This document shows, one piece after another, positions 59,350-64,000 of a stretch of DNA of 64,000 nt. Made by a program: the position numbers and the translations under genes. The notes under the pieces were generated by a model. That model did not search any database and was not told where the DNA came from. It saw nothing but the letters and a program-made list of their open reading frames with translations. The stretch is taken from positions 1 through 64,000 of the forward strand of contig JACREY010000021.1 in the NCBI GenBank assembly GCA_016218085.1, written 5' to 3'. Numbering within the stretch: position 1 is the stretch's first letter; each line of letters opens with the position of its first letter. The stretch is from Ignavibacteriota bacterium. Lineage in GTDB: Bacteria; Bacteroidota; Ignavibacteria; Tepidaquicellales; Tepidaquicellaceae.

Positions 59350-61392
59350 TTATTTAGTTAATACCATTTTCTTCGTTTCCGAGAAATTATCGGCAACGAG
59401 TCTGTAGAAATACACACCGCTGGAGAGATTCGAGCCGTTAAACGAAGTAATATAATTTCCTGCATTTTGTGTTCCATCAAAAAGCGTAGCAATGAGCTGT
59501 CCCTTGACATCATATACTTTCAGTGTAACCTTTGATGTTTTTGGAATCATATATGAGATAGTCGTAACTGGATTGAACGGATTCGGATAGCTCTGAAGCA
59601 GTCCGTAGGATGCGGGAACTTCATTTCCGAACTGGTGAATAGCAGTAATAACAGAGCTCATTGCAATTGCAAATCTGCCCCACTGGCCCGGACCTGAAGG
59701 AATAAAATCATTTGTAGTGCCGGGTGCGGTTGCAAGTGTAGCGCCAGATTTATCAAACACGGTAAAGGGATAAGTTGTACCGCCGTTTGTTGATACCTGA
59801 ACCTGCATTCTTTCGGTATAGCCGGAATAAACTGCGTGCGCCCAGTTAAATTTAAGCGAGTCAGTCAAATCAATATTATTATAAACTTTTGACCTGAGAT
59901 AATCCATTTGACCGATTGTACCATAGCTGTAGCAGTTAACCCTGGTGGATTTTGAGCCGGCGAAAAGCGGACCGTTTGCACCGTTAAACGGCTCAAAAGT
60001 GAGTCCGTTATCTGGATTATAGACTGTCCAGGAAGCCGGCGGGAAGCTGCCTTCAAACATTTCATAATTGAAACCTGCAGTAATATTATCGACCTGTTCA
60101 CCTGTAATCAGAACCCTGCTGTTTGTAAGGTCTTTTTCAGCGTTAGGTCTGCGCATAGGCTTGCTGTTAACGGGTGTGGTCCCAGCAACTGATTTATCGA
60201 GCGACCACCTTCTGCCTTTATCGCAGTTCATTACTTCTTTAGTCACATCGTTCTGAATAAAAGCGACAGTATAGATTAGGGAGTCAATCCAGGACGCATC
60301 ACGTTTATATTTTATTGTATAATTATAAGTTCCGACTGTAGTGGGTATAGCTATACCGTTTGAATCGGGATACATTCTTCTGAAAATATCCTTGAATGAT
60401 GTTTCACCGTTTGTTCCACCCGAATAATTTCTAATTCTTTCAACCGCATTAACTCTTAACCTATAGTTACCAGAAGCAAGAGGAGATATTACGTTTACGG
60501 AAATATCAGTTTTAATTGTATCTCCTGGAATTCTGGAATCTGTCACATGAATTCCGATAGGAGTACCCTTATTCAGCCTTGTATAATACGGGCTCCCAAA
60601 TTGTGTTTCAGGCGGGTTATACGGGAAAATGTGAAGGTAAGTACCGTCCATATCGCCATCCGGAACACCGCTCACGCTGTAATATCTAACCCTGTTACTG
60701 TTCTGAACTGTATTAGCGAGGTACATAGGGTCATTATTAGCACCCGGCCACCAAACGTGATACCTTATAACGCAGAGAGTATCCCAGTGAGCATTCTGGA
60801 ACTGGTCAAGGTAAGGTGTATTCGAAGCGCAAGGAGCGCAATTCCACTGGGTAAATGCTTCTATCAGAACATTTCTCTTTGTCCCGGGCAGATACATTGT
60901 ATACTGGCGGAGGGTATCGTTTGATTTGTTCTGGTCAGATGCCCAGTTTGAATAGGTTGTGATATTAACAGCCGTATTCGGTGAAATTGTAAGACTATCG
61001 AAAGTAACTTCCACACCTGAACCGCTGACAAGGCTTGATACAGTTTTCGTACTTGTGTAAGCACCTGCATTCATTACAACGTTGAAACCAGAAGCGGTTG
61101 TGGTACCGATATTTGTTACTGTAATTTTAGGGGCAATTTTAAATGTGCCCGGATAAAAGGAATAATTGGTATCTTTCGGAATATTATTAATTGAAGAAAT
61201 CGTAACATCGTTTGTATATTGTGTACCGAGAATAAAATTATCCACGTACACATTATTACCATATCCGTTTGTAATAAGAAACTGCACCGCAATATTATTC
61301 ACAACTTGAGGAGCAGGACCCTGCGGTGTAAAAAATGTGAAAGCCATTACACATAAGGGAAGCAAGAAAGAAAAAAGAAGAAGCCTTTTCAT
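59350..61392 (-). CDS. secreted multidomain protein with Omp28/thioredoxin-like domain and T9SS sorting domain
   Basis: A 680-residue secreted protein. Signal peptide MKRLLLFSFLLPLCVMAFTFF; an N-terminal beta domain resembling CARDB (about 75-165); an Omp28/thioredoxin-like domain (about 172-380: NVLIEAFTQWNCAPCASNTPYLDQF, C185 and C188 as CxxC); a choice-of-anchor-J-like beta domain (about 425-590: EMFEGSFPPASWTVYNPDNG); and the sorting domain (YPNPFNPVTTISYMIPKTS ... SGVYFYRLVADNFSETKKMVLTK). Function unknown; domain order suggests a surface protein with a redox-like module. Immediately upstream on the same strand is the TrmB-type regulator gene (50-bp gap). Confidence 0.83.
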   Translation of the reverse strand: MKRLLLFSFLLPLCVMAFTFFTPQGPAPQVVNNIAVQFLITNGYGNNVYVDNFILGTQYTNDVTISSINNIPKDTNYSFYPGTFKIAPKITVTNIGTTTASGFNVVMNAGAYTSTKTVSSLVSGSGVEVTFDSLTISPNTAVNITTYSNWASDQNKSNDTLRQYTMYLPGTKRNVLIEAFTQWNCAPCASNTPYLDQFQNAHWDTLCVIRYHVWWPGANNDPMYLANTVQNSNRVRYYSVSGVPDGDMDGTYLHIFPYNPPETQFGSPYYTRLNKGTPIGIHVTDSRIPGDTIKTDISVNVISPLASGNYRLRVNAVERIRNYSGGTNGETSFKDIFRRMYPDSNGIAIPTTVGTYNYTIKYKRDASWIDSLIYTVAFIQNDVTKEVMNCDKGRRWSLDKSVAGTTPVNSKPMRRPNAEKDLTNSRVLITGEQVDNITAGFNYEMFEGSFPPASWTVYNPDNGLTFEPFNGANGPLFAGSKSTRVNCYSYGTIGQMDYLRSKVYNNIDLTDSLKFNWAHAVYSGYTERMQVQVSTNGGTTYPFTVFDKSGATLATAPGTTNDFIPSGPGQWGRFAIAMSSVITAIHQFGNEVPASYGLLQSYPNPFNPVTTISYMIPKTSKVTLKVYDVKGQLIATLFDGTQNAGNYITSFNGSNLSSGVYFYRLVADNFSETKKMVLTK

Positions 61393-61442
61393 AACTTTTG
61401 ATTTTATTTTTTGAAATTGTTTATTTAGTTAAATTTAGTATT

Positions 61443-62276
61443 TTAGAATTTTACAGATTCAGATTTTTCCCAAAGGCTGTCGAAATAGGATTTACAAGCC
61501 ATTGCCAGACCATGATGCTCAATAAAAAGCAATGTAATGCCATTTCCTTCCGGCGAGTTCTGCTGTAAAGGCAGAATAACCCTTCTTTCGTCAAACACCA
61601 TCATTTTAATCGGAAGGTCTTCAGTAATACGTGCCTGATGGCCAGAGCGGGAAAGTATTTTCAGGCAGTCAAGCAGCCATTTCTGGTTCATCAATTCCTT
61701 ATCTTCATAAATATTTCTGCTTTTAGCTCCCCTTCTCAACAGTTTATTTTCTTCTTTAATTTGCTCGCTGAGTCTTTTTGATGTATCGCATACATAAGGA
61801 CCCTTATTGAAAGTCAGCATTTCTTTATTGGTTTCGCGAACCGACATAAGGTATTTTTTTTGAATAAGTTCCTTGTCCTTCATAATTTCAATAAAATCAA
61901 GCGGGCTAACCACATCCTTACTTTGTTCAAACATAGGATTCAGAACTTTAATGAGCTCATCTTTAAGAATTTTTCTTTTATTGAATTCACTCTGGCATTC
62001 ATCCCTGTATTTATCAAAAACACGTTGAAGCGCGAGTTTAGGTTCTACTGCTTCATAATATTTTATTTTTCCAACAAGACGCTCTGTGCAGATTCCTCTT
62101 GCTACCATTTTCTGAAGTATCTCATAAATTTTAGTGCGAGTTATATCCACAGAATTCTGGATTTCGGATGTAGTAAAACTCTTTTTGGTAAGAAGAATCA
62201 TATAAACTTTAGTTTCTCTTTCGGTCAGGCCGAAATCAATAAAATTCTGGAACTGCTCTTTATAATCTTTTGTCAT
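61443..62276 (-). CDS. TrmB-family transcriptional regulator
   Basis: A 277-residue DNA-binding protein. N-terminal winged helix of the TrmB type (about 12-80: FGLTERETKVYMILLTKKSFTTSEIQ then VDITRTKIYEILQKMVARGI), a coiled-coil linker (about 85-115), and a C-terminal effector-like region (about 120-277) of the TrmB kind. Family members are best known as archaeal sugar regulators. The inducer is not predictable. The position directly upstream of the T9SS protein genes (50-bp gap) suggests it controls them or itself, but no operator was identified. Confidence 0.85.
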   Translation of the reverse strand: MTKDYKEQFQNFIDFGLTERETKVYMILLTKKSFTTSEIQNSVDITRTKIYEILQKMVARGICTERLVGKIKYYEAVEPKLALQRVFDKYRDECQSEFNKRKILKDELIKVLNPMFEQSKDVVSPLDFIEIMKDKELIQKKYLMSVRETNKEMLTFNKGPYVCDTSKRLSEQIKEENKLLRRGAKSRNIYEDKELMNQKWLLDCLKILSRSGHQARITEDLPIKMMVFDERRVILPLQQNSPEGNGITLLFIEHHGLAMACKSYFDSLWEKSESVKF

Positions 62277-62480
62277 AACTTTTTCAAATTATTTACCTTG
62301 CTATACCCCCGTAAAGGGGATACAGTTTTCAATATCCTAAAATCGGATAAAATTGTCAAGGCACATTATTATAGAATCATACCTGTTAGAGAACAGAATC
62401 AAAAAAAGCGGAGGGAAATTTAATTGTTAACTTACATATATTTATACAGGTTTCACAATAATTTAAATAAAACTGTGCAT
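62277..62480. other. upstream region of the TrmB-type regulator
   Basis: AT-rich, about 200 bp. CCCCCGTAAAGGGG near 62304-62320 is a short imperfect palindrome. No clear promoter. Confidence 0.3.
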
Positions 62481-62516
62481 AAAAAACCCGTCTTTTTGAT
62501 AAAGACGGGTTTTTTA
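62481..62516 (-). terminator. terminator after the PAD-like gene
   Basis: AAAACCCGTCTTT, loop, AAAGACGGGTTTT with A/T runs on both sides, so it can act on either strand; on the minus strand it follows the PAD-like gene. Confidence 0.88.
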
Positions 62517-62526
62517 TATTAAATCT

Positions 62527-64000
62527 CTATTTACAAATAACAAATTTTTTAGTATCGGAAAAACCACCACTGTTTAGTCTGTAAAAATACATACCTGATG
62601 AAAGATTTTCAGAATTCAGTGATAGTGCAGCCTCATACAAACCGGATTTTTTAAACTCATTTACCAGAACGGCAACTTCCCTACCAAGTACGTCATAAAC
62701 TTTTAGAGATACCAAGCCATCTTTTGGAATCTGGTATTTTATTACAGTCGCGGGGTTAAAAGGATTGGGATAATTTTGATAAAGCCTGTAATCCTGCGGA
62801 ATAATTCCGTTATTTTCAGCGGATGTAGTATTTGATATTGTAAAGGTGAAATAACCAGAAGGAGCCGTAAGAGGTTTTGTAATCGTTTTGCTGTTGTTTG
62901 ATGTTGCTGAAATATAGTAATAAACTTTTGTATTCAAGGATTGAGCTGGAATATAAGCCCTAAAAGTATCAGCAGTAAGTTGAGTCATATTCAGCAATGA
63001 ATACGGGTTAAGTGTATCAGTTCTCCAATACACTTTTGCATTTGCAATTCCGGTTTTTGTTTTTATTCTTGCTTTTACTTCATAGGGTGATGAAGTAACA
63101 TTAGTATTTCGGAGTCCTGAGTGCGAGATAAAGACGGGATTAACAATTCCTATTTCTTTTGTAATGCAGTGAATAGCCCCGCTTGCAGAAATCATACTGC
63201 TGCAATTAATTCCAACAACTCTATACCCTGGCATTGCCTGTCTGTATATTCTCAATGCAGTAGTATCCAAAGCAAAACCATAAATCGGCACTAAAACTGT
63301 TTTATTGACTATCAAAGAATTTGTATAAGTAAAATAACTTGAGTTTGGCGGATACTGCCCTGAAGAGCTTGGTGGCTGCGGAATCCTGACAACTTTATAA
63401 GGTTTTCCGAAACAGGTCTGGAAGTTATTTAAAACATACTGAAGATTTGCTTCAATCTGCGGGCCGTCTGAGACACCCGTGGGGTACTGTCCTACCAGCA
63501 GGGTTTCTTCATCCAGCAGTTTCATATGCATATCTATGTGGTGGATTCCGTCATAAGGCAGAGTTTCCATTTTAATAAATCTATTCAAGCCAAGATATTT
63601 TTTTGCAATAGTATCAATCTGAGCTTCAGTTTTACCGGAATTTTCCTGCAAAATAAGTTTCGATGCAAAACCAGTACCGTGCCCATCAACCATAAAATTT
63701 CCTCCTGTATGAGTCAGGTCATTTGGTGAAGTAATCGCCTGATGCAGAGGAACATTGAAAAACTGCGCTACATAAACCGGAATCTGATCATCCGATGGTC
63801 TGGGCCGGTTATAAATCCAGTCTATCATTTTCAGGGAGTCAATCTCATTTGTATAACCGTTCCACTGCCCATAATCCCTGTTCCAGACTGAATTGAACGG
63901 TTTAATAAGAAATGCAAGATTTGTCAAAGGTACACCGAACGAAGTCAATTGTGATTTTACAGAATTAGAATCAGTACAGATAATTAAGCAAATGCATTCA
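62527..64000 (-). CDS. peptidylarginine-deiminase/agmatine-deiminase-like protein with T9SS sorting domain (5' end beyond window)
   Basis: Partial: the frame is open to position 64000, so the N-terminus lies outside. PAD_porph/agmatine-deiminase family: WNRDYGQW, HTGGNFMVDGHG, HHIDMHMKLLDEETLLVGQYP, and the active-site Cys segment SASGAIHCITKEIG, all in order. The substrate is an arginine or agmatine guanidinium. The C-terminus has a beta domain (about 300 to 390 of the visible part) and the sorting domain (YPNPFNPATVIKYQIPKDG ... SGMYFYRLNSGGFSDTKKFVICK). A TTG at 63946-63948 is not the real start, because conserved sequence continues upstream. Secreted PAD is known as a T9SS cargo in Porphyromonas. 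Confidence 0.88.
   Translation of the reverse strand, partial: ECICLIICTDSNSVKSQLTSFGVPLTNLAFLIKPFNSVWNRDYGQWNGYTNEIDSLKMIDWIYNRPRPSDDQIPVYVAQFFNVPLHQAITSPNDLTHTGGNFMVDGHGTGFASKLILQENSGKTEAQIDTIAKKYLGLNRFIKMETLPYDGIHHIDMHMKLLDEETLLVGQYPTGVSDGPQIEANLQYVLNNFQTCFGKPYKVVRIPQPPSSSGQYPPNSSYFTYTNSLIVNKTVLVPIYGFALDTTALRIYRQAMPGYRVVGINCSSMISASGAIHCITKEIGIVNPVFISHSGLRNTNVTSSPYEVKARIKTKTGIANAKVYWRTDTLNPYSLLNMTQLTADTFRAYIPAQSLNTKVYYYISATSNNSKTITKPLTAPSGYFTFTISNTTSAENNGIIPQDYRLYQNYPNPFNPATVIKYQIPKDGLVSLKVYDVLGREVAVLVNEFKKSGLYEAALSLNSENLSSGMYFYRLNSGGFSDTKKFVICK

Noticed and set aside
61860-62423. 187-codon plus-strand ORF
   Set aside because: Antisense to the TrmB-type regulator and rich in Phe/Asn/Ile as expected of reversed AT-rich coding sequence.

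Overview
The window is bacterial chromosome from an AT-rich, Gram-negative relative of the Bacteroidetes/Chlorobi group, most like the Ignavibacteria/Kapabacteria branch. Support: five genes end in a type A (type IX secretion, T9SS) sorting domain of the YPNPFNP...SGVYFYKL...K form; there is an LptD-like protein and a SusC-like TonB-dependent barrel protein; many genes lack a strong Shine-Dalgarno sequence; and intergenic DNA is full of short palindromic repeats. No phage, plasmid, complete insertion sequence or CRISPR array was found. The lineage is inferred from protein style, not from a search.

Layout. 1-350: tandem array of tRNA 3'-tail fragments, each followed by a hairpin. 375-730: broken small secreted-protein gene. 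919-3612: iorA/iorB, split by a GxxExxY (PD-(D/E)XK-type) gene flanked by inverted repeats. 3741-10162: two gingipain-like C25 peptidases with T9SS signals. 10313-12577: pta-ackA. 12696-13889: aquaporin and a DUF454 protein. 13890-14744: repeats. 14745-16631: acetyl-CoA synthetase. 16680-23456: minus-strand signalling region with a PAS kinase, an archaemetzincin, a sigma54 response regulator, a kinase with periplasmic c-haem motifs and two GcvH-like proteins. 23894-29434: mutA-mutB-meaB. 29644-32121: TonB-dependent receptor. 32291-35611: archaeal-type GatD/GatE. 35803-38387: malic enzyme and FmdB-like zinc ribbon. 38703-44461: nucleotide-sugar genes (uxs, ugd, rfbC, rfbA, galE) among repeats. 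44715-45073: tRNA-Ser(GGA) with a second tRNA-tail array. 45236-50368: zinc-ribbon membrane protein, DedA, UvrD/PcrA, RlmN, Adk. 50439-56856: STAS protein, ExbB, two ExbD, two TPM proteins, LptD. 57208-58041: dapF. 58110-64000: T9SS cargo, a TrmB-type regulator and a peptidylarginine-deiminase-like protein cut by the window end.

How the genes fit together. Metabolism points to anaerobic or facultative amino-acid and acyl-CoA use: IorAB oxidises aryl pyruvates to acyl-CoA; Pta-AckA and Acs interconvert acetate and acetyl-CoA; MutAB-MeaB interconverts methylmalonyl-CoA and succinyl-CoA; MaeB links malate and pyruvate. Secreted C25 peptidases could supply peptides. The haem kinase and sigma54 regulator look like a redox-sensing pair, and a candidate sigma54 promoter lies before the GcvH-like genes.

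Most unusual items: two independent tRNA-tail/terminator tandem arrays of about 90-bp period; the inverted-repeat-bounded GxxExxY unit inside the ior operon; archaeal-type GatDE in a bacterium; GcvH-like proteins without a lipoyl lysine at the usual place next to a haem kinase/sigma54 regulator/archaemetzincin operon; and a dispersed palindromic repeat family, one copy of which supplies the stop codon of rfbC.
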